NCBI GenBank assembly: GCA_019120675.1
Contig: DWUQ01000182.1
Coordinates: forward strand, 1 to 21,655
Direction: 5' to 3'
Length of the DNA stretch: 21,655 bases
From: Candidatus Paenalcaligenes intestinipullorum
GTDB taxonomy: Bacteria > Pseudomonadota > Gammaproteobacteria > Burkholderiales > Burkholderiaceae_B
Part shown: positions 1-7,758 of the stretch, piece after piece
How positions within the stretch are numbered: position 1 is the stretch's first letter
How the letters are laid out: the number at the start of each line of letters is the position of its first letter
The notes under the pieces: generated by a model
Told to the model about the DNA's origin: nothing
Seen by the model: only the letters and a program-made list of their open reading frames with translations
Databases searched by the model: none
Made by a program: the position numbers and the translations under genes

Positions 1-1265
1 AAGACTTTACCGCTAAAGTAAGGGGCAAACGCGCCCGCTAAGGTCCCCAGCGCCAAAATAAAAGCGGTACCAAAGCCACGAATACGTGTGGGGTATAACT
101 CAGGGGCATAAATCCAAATGGAGGTATTTAACAGCAAGACACTGAATTGAAAAGCGGCGCCAAAAACCAAGACTAGAGCGGTGCTTTGACTAAAATAACC
201 GAAACACAAGCCAATGACACACGCAAACAAGGCACCCCAAGTCAGCACTCGCTTACGAGGCAGTTTGGCCCCTAAATACGAGGCCACAATAGCACCGAGC
301 AAGCTACCACTTTGCATAATAATGGTGAATAAAAAGCTCTGGTTGATACTGTGCCCTTGCGCCACCAAGATAGTCGGCATCAAGGTTAATACCGAAATTT
401 GTGCTCCATAGGTCATGCATACCGCGATGCCCACCCCAATGGTGCGTTTGAGCAGACGTCCTGAAAAAATTTCACCAATACGTACTTTTTCTGCTTGTGG
501 GCGCTGTACACCATCCGCTTGGATGTAAACCGTATTGCCGGCTGCTTTGGGGGTGAGTTTGCCAGAAGCCAAGCGATTTAAAACATGATTGGCTTCATCG
601 ATACGGCCTTTAGACACTAAAAATCGTGGGGTTTCGGGAATGAAACGGCGATAGAACAACACCATAAACGCAGGCAGTACCAAAATACCAAAGAGCCAAC
701 GCCAGCTGTCAGGCCCAGGGAATAAGGTGAACACCATAATGCCAAACGCGGGTGCCAGCATGTTGCCTAGGCCACCGCCAGCGATATTGATCGTACCCAC
801 CGCCGTACCACGAAAACGTGAAGAGCAAAACTCGGCCAGCATGGTGACAGCCACCGCAATTTCACCGCCTAAACCAAAGCCAACAATCACCCGACCTAAA
901 GCCAGTACGTGATAACTCGGCGCCAAAGCGCAAATTAAGGCGCCTAAGGTAAAAAGCATGAGGTTAAGGGTGAGCATGGCACGACGGCCATAATGATCGG
1001 CAATATAGCCGGATGCTAAGCGTCCAAACGCAGCGGCACCAAAGGTTAAGGTATTTAGAAAACCAATATCCCCTGTACTGAGGCCCCAGTATTCACGCAA
1101 TAGCGGACCGACGAGTCCGACGGCATTTTGTTCGAGCACATCGAATAAAACACCTAATAAAATGAGTACCAGTACTTTTTTATGGGAATTGGTCACCCCA
1201 ATATCATCCAAAGCAACTTCGAGTTGTTTGGCGTGACTTGGGGAGGAAGTATGGGCTTGGGTCAT
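1..1265 (-). CDS. MFS transporter, 3' end cut by the window edge
   Basis: This is a major facilitator superfamily secondary transporter of the inner membrane. I read the frame by eye from ATG at 1265 to the window edge: about 421 residues with no stop, so only a short C-terminal part is missing if the protein has the usual 430-460 residues. Hydrophobic helices alternate with short loops. The family motif between helices 2 and 3 is at residues 85-95 (SGYIADHYGRR). A GFGLGGEIAVAV segment and a PETPRFL motif after helix 6 resemble sugar and aromatic-acid:H+ symporters. A purine-rich stretch (GGAGTGGAGAC) precedes the ATG. The gene lies 72 bp behind an RpiR-type regulator, with two palindromes in the gap, so control by that regulator is likely (inference). 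The substrate cannot be deduced; a sugar, sugar acid or organic acid would fit. Confidence 0.85.
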   Translation of the reverse strand, partial: MTQAHTSSPSHAKQLEVALDDIGVTNSHKKVLVLILLGVLFDVLEQNAVGLVGPLLREYWGLSTGDIGFLNTLTFGAAAFGRLASGYIADHYGRRAMLTLNLMLFTLGALICALAPSYHVLALGRVIVGFGLGGEIAVAVTMLAEFCSSRFRGTAVGTINIAGGGLGNMLAPAFGIMVFTLFPGPDSWRWLFGILVLPAFMVLFYRRFIPETPRFLVSKGRIDEANHVLNRLASGKLTPKAAGNTVYIQADGVQRPQAEKVRIGEIFSGRLLKRTIGVGIAVCMTYGAQISVLTLMPTILVAQGHSINQSFLFTIIMQSGSLLGAIVASYLGAKLPRKRVLTWGALFACVIGLCFGYFSQSTALVLVFGAAFQFSVLLLNTSIWIYAPELYPTRIRGFGTAFILALGTLAGAFAPYFSGKV

Positions 1266-1281
1266 GTCTCCACTCCATAGC

Positions 1282-1302
1282 TGTTGAATAATATTTTCAA
1301 CA
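1282..1302. promoter_or_regulatory. Probable operator 1 (TGTTGAA-N7-TTCAACA)
   Basis: This is a perfect inverted repeat with 7-bp arms and a 7-bp AT-only centre. It lies 17 bp before the MFS start codon and downstream of the RpiR-type regulator gene. Its size and symmetry suit a dimeric helix-turn-helix regulator. That RpiR is the ligand is inferred from position. Confidence 0.5.
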
Positions 1303-1313
1303 ATTATGAGGTG

Positions 1314-1327
1314 GAAAAATATTTTTC
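1314..1327. promoter_or_regulatory. Probable operator 2 (GAAAAATATTTTTC)
   Basis: This is a perfect 14-bp palindrome centred about 29 bp (roughly three helical turns) from the centre of the palindrome at 1282-1302. Both sites carry a GAAAA/TATT-type core. The pair fills most of the gap between the RpiR-type gene and the MFS gene, suggesting two operators bound on the same face of the DNA. AT-richness by chance remains possible. Confidence 0.45.
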
Positions 1328-1337
1328 AAAACTAGGG

Positions 1338-2195
1338 TTAACCTTGGGGCGGTTCTTCAAGTTCATTAAATACATCGTGTTGAGCTTCGACACTGCCCAA
1401 GTGACGCCGTCCAGCTGCACCCGCTGCTTGCATGGTGTAGGTCGCCAATAAATGACAGAGAGCAATCACCGAAACATGGTTATCGAGCACACCTGGTGAC
1501 TGCACATCGCAACGCATACTCCACGTGGCTTGAGGGTGGTTGTGGTTGTGTTGATCCGTAATAAACAATACTTTGGCCTGCTGCTTAGCGGCTTGGGTAA
1601 CCAATTGGTGCGTGCGCTGCACTCGACGACGCAAAGCAAACACAATCACCATGTCTTCCGCCCCTAAGCCTGCAAAGTGCTCGGCTAAGGTTTCTCCCGG
1701 CCCTGGAATGACTTGAGCGTGCGGCGCAATTTGCAAAAGCTGCCAACGTAAATAGGTCGCTAAAGCATGATTAGAGCGATAACCAATGAGCCAGAGCTTG
1801 CGCGCTTCAAGCATTTGTTTGGCTAACTGGCCCAGAAGTTCAGGTGACCAACGGTTAAAGCTCTGATTGAGATTGCGTATCGCTTGTTGTAGTTGTGCTT
1901 GTAAGCCTTCATCGGTGGTGCTGTGCTTGACTTCGGCCAGCAGCAAAGGTGAACCTGCCTCACGTTCGGAACGAATGTGTTTGCGGGCATGATCGTAGCT
2001 GTTATAGCCTAAGCGCCGCACAAAGCGTGTCACCGTAGCGTTCGACACATGGGTAAGGGCGGCTAACTCAGAAGCGGTATAACCGGCCAAGTCTCCAGGA
2101 AAATCCAACGTAAAATCGGCTAGCCGTCGCTCGGTAGGGGAAAGCTGTTCCAGCTGGTCACGGACACGTTTAACGAACGATTTAGGTTCTGTCAT
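1338..2195 (-). CDS. RpiR/MurR-family transcriptional regulator (HTH + SIS)
   Basis: This is a 285-residue cytoplasmic DNA-binding regulator. The N-terminal helix-turn-helix covers about residues 1-75, with the recognition segment near residues 40-64 (TASELAALTHVSNATVTRF). The C-terminal half (about 120-255) is a SIS fold, which in this family binds phosphosugars or related metabolites. The ATG at 2195 has a good ribosome-binding site (AAAAGGA, about 6 nt away). It starts only 18 bp after the ETF-QO stop, so co-transcription with that gene is likely. Downstream lies an MFS transporter behind two palindromes. The usual pattern for such pairs is a local regulator controlling the transporter, with the transported compound or its metabolite as effector. 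The effector is not identifiable here, because RpiR members sense many different sugar phosphates. Confidence 0.85.
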   Translation of the reverse strand: MTEPKSFVKRVRDQLEQLSPTERRLADFTLDFPGDLAGYTASELAALTHVSNATVTRFVRRLGYNSYDHARKHIRSEREAGSPLLLAEVKHSTTDEGLQAQLQQAIRNLNQSFNRWSPELLGQLAKQMLEARKLWLIGYRSNHALATYLRWQLLQIAPHAQVIPGPGETLAEHFAGLGAEDMVIVFALRRRVQRTHQLVTQAAKQQAKVLFITDQHNHNHPQATWSMRCDVQSPGVLDNHVSVIALCHLLATYTMQAAGAAGRRHLGSVEAQHDVFNELEEPPQG

Positions 2196-2213
2196 GAAAA
2201 ATCCTTTTCAAGT

Positions 2214-3860
2214 TTACATGCCGTTGTAGACTGGCCCTTCGCCCCCTTGCGGTGGTACCCACACAATGTTTTGAGTGGGGTCTTTGATGTCACAGGTTTT
2301 ACAGTGAATGCAGTTTTGTGCATTGATCTGTAACTGCTCAGTACCTGCGTCATCGGTGATGAACTCGTACACGGCAGCAGGGCAGTAGCGCGCTTCAGGT
2401 CCTGCATACGTCGGTAAGTTGATGCGAACGGGCACACTGGCGTCCTTAAGCGTTAGGTGAACCGGCTCATCTTCATCATGATGGGTGTTGGATAAATACA
2501 CTGAGCTCAAACGGTCGAAGGTTAATTTGCCATCGGGGGCAGGGTATGCAATCGGGGTGCAGTCGGCAGCGGGTTTTAGGCTGGCGTAATCCGGTTGCGT
2601 TTGTTTGAGCGACCAAGGGAATTTGCCACGTAGTACGAGTTGCTCAATGCCTGTCATCAGTGTGCCAACTGTACGTCCCTTTTTAAACCATTGTTTGAAA
2701 TTACGCGCTTGGTGTAATTCCTCATACAACCAAGAATTGCGAAAAGCTTCTGGGTAGGCGTCAAGACTATCGTGTGCTCGGCCAGCGGCTAAGGCATCGG
2801 CAATGGCATCGGCCGCTAACATGCCTGTTTTTAAGGCTGCATGGCTGCCCTTAATTCGTGAGGCGTTTAAAAAACCCGCCTCACACCCCACCATCAGACC
2901 ACCGGGGAACACCGTTTTGGGTAACGCTAATAACCCGCCCGCTGTCAGGGAGCGTGCCCCATAAGCAATACGCTTGCCTCCTTCGAGGATGCGACGAAGG
3001 TGTGGATGCGTTTTAAAACGCTGAAACTCTTCGAAAGGCGATAACCAAGGGTTGGCATAATCCAAGCCAACAACGAGTCCAACGGCGACTAGATTTTGAT
3101 CCAGATGGTATAAAAAAGCCCCGCCATAGGTGTCTTTATCCAACGGCCAGCCCGCCGTATGCATCACTAAACCGGGCTGCGCCTGTTCGGCAGGGATTTC
3201 CCAGAGTTCTTTTAGACCAATGCCGTAGCTTTGGGCATTACGATCGGTATCGAGCTTGAAGTGTTCAATCAGCTGACGGCCTAAGTGGCCACGCGACCCT
3301 TCGGCAAAGACCGTGTATTTACCCAACAACAGCATACCCGGCTGATAATTTGCGGTATGGCTACCATCACGCGCGACGCCCATATCACCGGTGATGACGC
3401 CTGCTACAGCGCCTTGAGCATCGTAGTGAATCTGGGCAGCGGCAAAGCCAGGGAAGATATCTACCCCTAGGTTTTCAGCGTATTCGCCCAACCATTTGGT
3501 GAGTAACCCCAAACGTACAATATAGTTGCCTTCATTCTTAAAACAACTCGGCAATGCCCAAGCCGGTGTGTGCCGTGCACTGTTTTCGTTCAGGAAAAGA
3601 AACTGATCCTCGGTGACCGCGACCGTTACGGGCGCCCCTTGGGCTTGCCAGTCTGGAATCAGTTCGGTCAAGGCTTTGGGATCAAGGACAGCGCCCGACA
3701 AAATATGAGCTCCCACTTCCCCTGCTTTTTCGAGCACGCAAACGCTGAGCTCTTGATTGCGCTCGGCAGCGCGTTGCTTCAGCCGGATGGCCGTTGCCAG
3801 ACCCGCTGGCCCAGCGCCTACCACCACCACATCGTAATCCATGGATTCGCGTTCAGACAT
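2214..3860 (-). CDS. Electron transfer flavoprotein-ubiquinone oxidoreductase
   Basis: The enzyme passes electrons from reduced electron transfer flavoprotein to the membrane ubiquinone pool, linking fatty-acid and amino-acid dehydrogenases to respiration. The protein has 548 residues, normal for the family. The FAD dinucleotide-binding motif GAGPAG is at residues 15-20. A C-terminal ferredoxin-like 4Fe-4S domain has cysteines at about 493, 517, 520 and 523 (CIHCKTC) and the family's characteristic ending with NIVWVPPQGGEGP. The frame is open 35 codons further upstream, but ATG at 3860 is preferred: it has a GAGAGG site 7 nt upstream and the FAD fold begins directly after it. The etfA and etfB genes are not in the window. 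A promoter is proposed at 3928-3956. The gene is followed closely by the RpiR-type regulator. Confidence 0.95.
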   Translation of the reverse strand: MSERESMDYDVVVVGAGPAGLATAIRLKQRAAERNQELSVCVLEKAGEVGAHILSGAVLDPKALTELIPDWQAQGAPVTVAVTEDQFLFLNENSARHTPAWALPSCFKNEGNYIVRLGLLTKWLGEYAENLGVDIFPGFAAAQIHYDAQGAVAGVITGDMGVARDGSHTANYQPGMLLLGKYTVFAEGSRGHLGRQLIEHFKLDTDRNAQSYGIGLKELWEIPAEQAQPGLVMHTAGWPLDKDTYGGAFLYHLDQNLVAVGLVVGLDYANPWLSPFEEFQRFKTHPHLRRILEGGKRIAYGARSLTAGGLLALPKTVFPGGLMVGCEAGFLNASRIKGSHAALKTGMLAADAIADALAAGRAHDSLDAYPEAFRNSWLYEELHQARNFKQWFKKGRTVGTLMTGIEQLVLRGKFPWSLKQTQPDYASLKPAADCTPIAYPAPDGKLTFDRLSSVYLSNTHHDEDEPVHLTLKDASVPVRINLPTYAGPEARYCPAAVYEFITDDAGTEQLQINAQNCIHCKTCDIKDPTQNIVWVPPQGGEGPVYNGM

Positions 3861-3927
3861 GGGAAAACCTCTCTGTGTAAAAAATAACTGCCGGGCGATC
3901 AGCATGCCACCGCCATAAAAGCCTTCT

Positions 3928-3956
3928 ATTGTAGAGTAGGTCAGGCTTGGCGTGAA
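3928..3956 (-). promoter_or_regulatory. Predicted sigma-70 promoter for the ETF-QO gene
   Basis: Reading leftward, a -35 box TTCACG (3951-3956) and a -10 box TACAAT (3928-3933) are separated by exactly 17 bp. They match 4/6 and 5/6 of the consensus. The expected transcript would have a leader of about 60 nt before ATG at 3860, which supports the shorter start over the upstream in-frame one at 3965. Confidence 0.5.
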
Positions 3957-4044
3957 ACACGGCATGGGAAGGGTGCGGTTAGCGAAAGAAAGTGTTTTAC
4001 ACTAAGAGCAAACCATTCCGTATTTCTTGAGCAAAGGAAACCTA

Positions 4045-5847
4045 ATGAGCTTAGAAGACCCATCCTTATATGCCAGTCGCTTGGCGGCACTGCGCCACGC
4101 TATGCACCATGCAGGGGTTGATGCCTATTATATCCCGAGTGCAGACCCACACTTATCGGAATACTTGCCCGAGCATTGGCAAGGACGACAATGGCTAACA
4201 GGGTTTGAGGGGTCGGCAGGTAATGTGTTGGTGACTCAAGAGTTTGCTGGGCTCTGGACCGATAGTCGGTATTGGGTGCAGGCTGAGCAGCAGTTTCGAG
4301 CCTCGCCTTTTACCCTGATGCGTCAAGGCGAGGCCGACGTTCCATCCATTACTGACTGGGTGCGTCAGCATATGCCGGCCAATGCCGTGCTGGCCTTTGA
4401 TGGCAAAGTCATGTCCGTTACAGCCTATGAGGCGTGGGAGTCACTTAGCCAAGAGGGCTGGACGATCAACGCTGAGCTGGATTTGCTCGAAGCAATTTGG
4501 CAAGAACGCCCCCCGTTACCTTTAGCGCCGATTTTTGAGCACGAATCCGAATACGTGGCTCAAACGCGCGCACAAAAAATCGCGGGCTTGCGACAGCAAT
4601 TGATTGAACACCAAGCGGACTGGTGGTTGCTCTCCAGTTTGGATGACATTGCGTGGTTACTAAACCTGCGCGGCAACGATGTGCCCTATAACCCGGTGTT
4701 TTTAGCGCACGCTTTGGTGTCTGCTCATACCTTTCGCTTGTACCTAGAGGAAAGCAAGGTTTCTACGGAGCTGATGCTTAGGTTGGCCGAAGATGGGATC
4801 AGCCTACGCCCGTACGATATGTTGAGCATGGATTTATTAGAGCTGCCCATACAGCAGTATTTAGGCCTAGATCCACAGCGCGTTACCGTCGGTACCTTAC
4901 AAAATGCTCAGCATTTACATTGGTTGCCTTTGCCCAACCCCACTCAAACCACTAAAGCCATCAAGGCAGATTCTGAGCTCGCCCACATCCGCCGAGCGAT
5001 GGAAAAAGACGGTGCTGCCCTATGTGTGTTTTTTGCTCAATTCGAGCAGCAACTGGCCCAAGGCCAAAGCCTTACCGAGTTAGATGTGGATCAGCGGCTC
5101 ACCGCTGCCCGAGCACAACAACCCGATTTTATCAGTCCCAGCTTTGGGACGATTGCCGCCTTTGGAGCCAATGGCGCGATGCCGCATTACCAAGCGACTC
5201 CTCAAGCCTTTAGTGTTATTGAAGGGGATGGCTTGTTACTGATCGACTCAGGGGGCCAGTATCTCGATGGCACCACCGATATCACGCGAGTTGTCCCCAT
5301 AGGGCAGATTACGGACGCCCAAAAAACCGACTACACCCGTGTACTCAAAGGCATGATCGCCTTATCTCGTGCGGTGTTTCCACGAGGTGTCACCGGACAG
5401 CAGCTGGACGTGTTAGCGCGTGCGCCGTTATGGGAAGTTGGGTTAGAGTTCGGTCACGGCACCGGCCACGGGGTGGGGTACTTTTTAAATGTGCACGAGG
5501 GTCCTCAGTCCATTTCGTGGCGCGGGCGTAATCCTGCCGTACCGTTAGAAGTCGGTATGATCACCTCAAACGAGCCCGGCTTATATCGCGCTGGGGAGTG
5601 GGGGATTCGCATCGAGAATTTAGTCGTTGTACAGCCTGCTCTGAGCACAGAGTTTGGAGATTTTCTGTCCTTCGAAACCTTAACGCTCTGCCCGATTGAT
5701 ACGCGCTGCCTGAACCTAAGCTTACTGAATGCCGCCGAAGTGGAGTGGTTAAATGGCTACCACCAAGAGGTACGTGAACGCTTAAGCCCGTATTTGCACG
5801 ACGAGGCCTTAGCGTGGCTGATTGAACGCACTGAGCCAATTCTTTAA
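4045..5847 (+). CDS. M24-family aminopeptidase P (Xaa-Pro aminopeptidase), 600 residues
   Basis: This is a cytoplasmic metallopeptidase that removes N-terminal residues preceding proline. The length of 600 residues matches the long three-domain type: two creatinase-like N-terminal domains, then the pita-bread catalytic domain (about 310-530) and a C-terminal M24 extension. The five expected dinuclear metal ligands are visible: D401 and D412 in IDSGGQYLDGTTDIT, H475 in GTGHGVG, E510 in SNEPGLY and E524 in IRIENL. A TTG 18 bp upstream is in frame, but ATG at 4045 has AAAGGA at about 6 nt and is preferred. It is divergent from the ETF-QO gene. The family assignment is firm; the exact peptide preference is inferred. 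Confidence 0.93.
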   Translation: MSLEDPSLYASRLAALRHAMHHAGVDAYYIPSADPHLSEYLPEHWQGRQWLTGFEGSAGNVLVTQEFAGLWTDSRYWVQAEQQFRASPFTLMRQGEADVPSITDWVRQHMPANAVLAFDGKVMSVTAYEAWESLSQEGWTINAELDLLEAIWQERPPLPLAPIFEHESEYVAQTRAQKIAGLRQQLIEHQADWWLLSSLDDIAWLLNLRGNDVPYNPVFLAHALVSAHTFRLYLEESKVSTELMLRLAEDGISLRPYDMLSMDLLELPIQQYLGLDPQRVTVGTLQNAQHLHWLPLPNPTQTTKAIKADSELAHIRRAMEKDGAALCVFFAQFEQQLAQGQSLTELDVDQRLTAARAQQPDFISPSFGTIAAFGANGAMPHYQATPQAFSVIEGDGLLLIDSGGQYLDGTTDITRVVPIGQITDAQKTDYTRVLKGMIALSRAVFPRGVTGQQLDVLARAPLWEVGLEFGHGTGHGVGYFLNVHEGPQSISWRGRNPAVPLEVGMITSNEPGLYRAGEWGIRIENLVVVQPALSTEFGDFLSFETLTLCPIDTRCLNLSLLNAAEVEWLNGYHQEVRERLSPYLHDEALAWLIERTEPIL

Positions 5848-5859
5848 ACTATTTGGAAT

Positions 5860-5912
5860 GAGCCAACCAAAGAAAGCGTGTTGTAAAACCAGCGCAATCC
5901 TTAGGTTGGCTC
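5860..5912. repeat. 9-bp perfect inverted repeat between pepP-like gene and pyrG
   Basis: GAGCCAACC (5860-5868) and GGTTGGCTC (5904-5912) are perfect complements with a 35-bp spacer. The right arm can also form a smaller hairpin with the next bases (TTGGC-TCGT-GCCAA, 5906-5919), so two mutually exclusive structures are possible. There is no T-run, so it is not a normal terminator. It lies just upstream of the proposed pyrG -10 box and may be an operator. Confidence 0.35.
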
Positions 5913-5935
5913 GTGCCAAGCCATCCGCTTCCCGT

Positions 5936-5941
5936 TATAAT
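5936..5941 (+). promoter_or_regulatory. Consensus -10 box (TATAAT) for pyrG
   Basis: A perfect TATAAT lies 44 bp before the pyrG ATG. No good -35 box is present at 16-18 bp upstream; the nearest TTGGCT is 24 bp away. The promoter may therefore depend on an activator or on other contacts. The expected leader is about 35-40 nt and contains a hairpin. Confidence 0.45.
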
Positions 5942-5957
5942 CCTAATTTCCCGCTTC

Positions 5958-5975
5958 GCCCGATTCGTGTCGGGC
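5958..5975 (+). promoter_or_regulatory. Leader hairpin just upstream of pyrG
   Basis: GCCCGA (5958-5963) pairs with TCGGGC (5970-5975) around a 6-nt loop and ends 10 nt before the pyrG ATG. It occupies the place of a ribosome-binding site, and no purine-rich Shine-Dalgarno sequence is otherwise evident. A role in translation control is inference. Confidence 0.3.
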
Positions 5976-5985
5976 CCCTATAGAA

Positions 5986-7635
5986 ATGACCACCAAATAC
6001 GTATTCGTGACCGGAGGCGTTGTCTCCTCACTTGGCAAAGGTATTGCTGCGGCCTCTTTAGCAGCGCTGCTTGAATCACGCGGGCTACGCGTTACGATGC
6101 TCAAGCTTGATCCCTACATCAACGTTGATCCCGGCACGATGAGCCCCTTTCAACACGGCGAGGTGTTTGTCACCGAAGACGGTGCCGAAACGGATCTCGA
6201 TCTTGGCCACTACGAACGTTTTATTTCCACGCGTATGCGCAAGGTGAACAACTTCACCACTGGGCAAATTTACGAATCCGTACTGCGCAAAGAGCGCCGT
6301 GGCGACTATCTCGGCAAAACCGTTCAAGTCATCCCCCACATCACCAATGAAATCCAAGATTTCATTATGCGTGGTGCCAAAGCCGCGTATGGGGGCGAGG
6401 CCGATGTGGCGATCGTCGAGATCGGCGGTACCGTAGGCGACATCGAGTCCTTGCCATTTTTAGAAGCTATTCGCCAAATGAGCTTGCGCTTGGGCCGTAA
6501 TCAAACTGCTTTAGTGCACTTAACCTTAGTGCCGTTTATTGCGTCAGCGGGTGAGCTCAAAACCAAACCCACTCAGCACTCGGTACAAAAACTCCGCGAA
6601 ATTGGTTTGTACCCTCACGCGTTATTGTGTCGTGCCGATCGTCGTATTCCTGACGAAGAGCGCGGCAAAATCTCCATGTTCTCGAATGTGCCCTACGATG
6701 CAGTGATTTCGGTTTGGGATGCGACCTCTATTTACAAAATTCCTGCCATGTTGCACGACCAAGGTTTGGATCAGCTGGTGTGTGATGCCTTAGCGCTGAC
6801 CCCGCCACCAGCCGACCTAACCATGTGGAATAATCTTGTTGAAGCCTTAGAGAACCCTGAGCATCAGGTTACGATCGGCATGGTGGGCAAATACGTTGAG
6901 CTAACAGAATCGTACAAATCGCTCAGCGAAGCCCTAATTCACGCAGGCATTCATACGCGTACCCGCGTCAATATCGAATACATCGATTCCGAAGACTTAG
7001 AAAATCACGGCACCGATTCCTTGGCTCACTTAGACGCTATTTTAGTGCCAGGTGGGTTTGGTAAGCGCGGTACCGAAGGCAAGATTTTGGCGATTCGTTA
7101 TGCCCGTGAAAACCAAATTCCCTATTTAGGCATTTGTCTGGGTATGCAGTTGGCGGTGGTTGAGTTCGCACGCAATGTCGCAGGCTTAGGCGGTGCGAAC
7201 AGTACGGAGTTTGATCCCTCTGCGGCGCACCCAGTGGTAGCACTGATTACTGAGTGGCGTGATCGCGAAGGCCAAATCGAATTGCGAACGGGTGATGATG
7301 ACCTAGGTGGCACGATGCGCAAAGGTGCCCAACGCTGTCCAATCAAACCTAATACACGTGCCGCTCAGGTGTATGGTGAAGAGGTCAACGAGCGCCATCG
7401 CCATCGTTTCGAGGTCAACAATGTGTACGTGCCACGACTCGAAGAGGCAGGCTTAGTGATTAGTGCGCGCACACCGACCGAAAATCTTCCAGAGATTATG
7501 GAGTTACCCGATCACCCGTGGTTTATGGGCGTACAGTTCCACCCCGAGTTCACCTCGACCCCACGAGACGGTCACCCCCTATTCATTAGTTATATTCAGG
7601 CCGCTTTGGCGCACCACGCTCAGGCCGCCAACTAA
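5986..7635 (+). CDS. pyrG: CTP synthase
   Basis: The enzyme makes CTP from UTP, ATP and glutamine, the last step of pyrimidine ribonucleotide synthesis. The 549-residue length is typical. The N-terminal amidoligase domain (about 1-270) opens with YVFVTGGVVSSLGKG. The C-terminal class I glutamine amidotransferase domain has its nucleophile Cys384 in GICLGMQ and the partner His519 and Glu521 in VQFHPE. The ATG at 5986 gives the family's usual N-terminus, although the Shine-Dalgarno sequence is weak and a small hairpin precedes it. It is followed by a strong terminator and then kdsA, eno and ftsB, a gene order well known in betaproteobacteria. It shares its direction with these genes but the terminator suggests a separate transcript. 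Confidence 0.98.
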   Translation: MTTKYVFVTGGVVSSLGKGIAAASLAALLESRGLRVTMLKLDPYINVDPGTMSPFQHGEVFVTEDGAETDLDLGHYERFISTRMRKVNNFTTGQIYESVLRKERRGDYLGKTVQVIPHITNEIQDFIMRGAKAAYGGEADVAIVEIGGTVGDIESLPFLEAIRQMSLRLGRNQTALVHLTLVPFIASAGELKTKPTQHSVQKLREIGLYPHALLCRADRRIPDEERGKISMFSNVPYDAVISVWDATSIYKIPAMLHDQGLDQLVCDALALTPPPADLTMWNNLVEALENPEHQVTIGMVGKYVELTESYKSLSEALIHAGIHTRTRVNIEYIDSEDLENHGTDSLAHLDAILVPGGFGKRGTEGKILAIRYARENQIPYLGICLGMQLAVVEFARNVAGLGGANSTEFDPSAAHPVVALITEWRDREGQIELRTGDDDLGGTMRKGAQRCPIKPNTRAAQVYGEEVNERHRHRFEVNNVYVPRLEEAGLVISARTPTENLPEIMELPDHPWFMGVQFHPEFTSTPRDGHPLFISYIQAALAHHAQAAN

Positions 7636-7655
7636 TTTTTAGCGCCTTCACGTTT

Positions 7656-7696
7656 AGCCTTGGTCGTACACTTTATAGTGAGGCCAAGGCTTTTTT
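7656..7696 (+). terminator. Rho-independent terminator after pyrG
   Basis: AGCCTTGG (7656-7663) pairs with CCAAGGCT (7684-7691), and an inner CACT/AGTG stem (7669-7680) continues the hairpin. A run of six to seven T follows directly at 7691-7696. It begins about 20 bp after the pyrG stop and separates pyrG from kdsA. Confidence 0.8.
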
Positions 7697-7758
7697 GTAC
7701 GAAATCGTATTACACTGGTAGGCACTAATTTAAATCTTAAGCACTAAAGAGTACGAGT

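Noticed and set aside
3570..3887. 105-residue rightward reading frame over the ETF-QO start region
   Set aside because: It is the complementary shadow of the conserved FAD-binding domain of ETF-QO and has no recognisable features.
5945..5953. UTP/CTP-dependent slippage at a pyrG start (AATTTCCC), as in E. coli pyrimidine promoters
   Set aside because: The AATTT begins only three bases after the TATAAT box, too close for the first transcribed base, and the slippage-type run is short.
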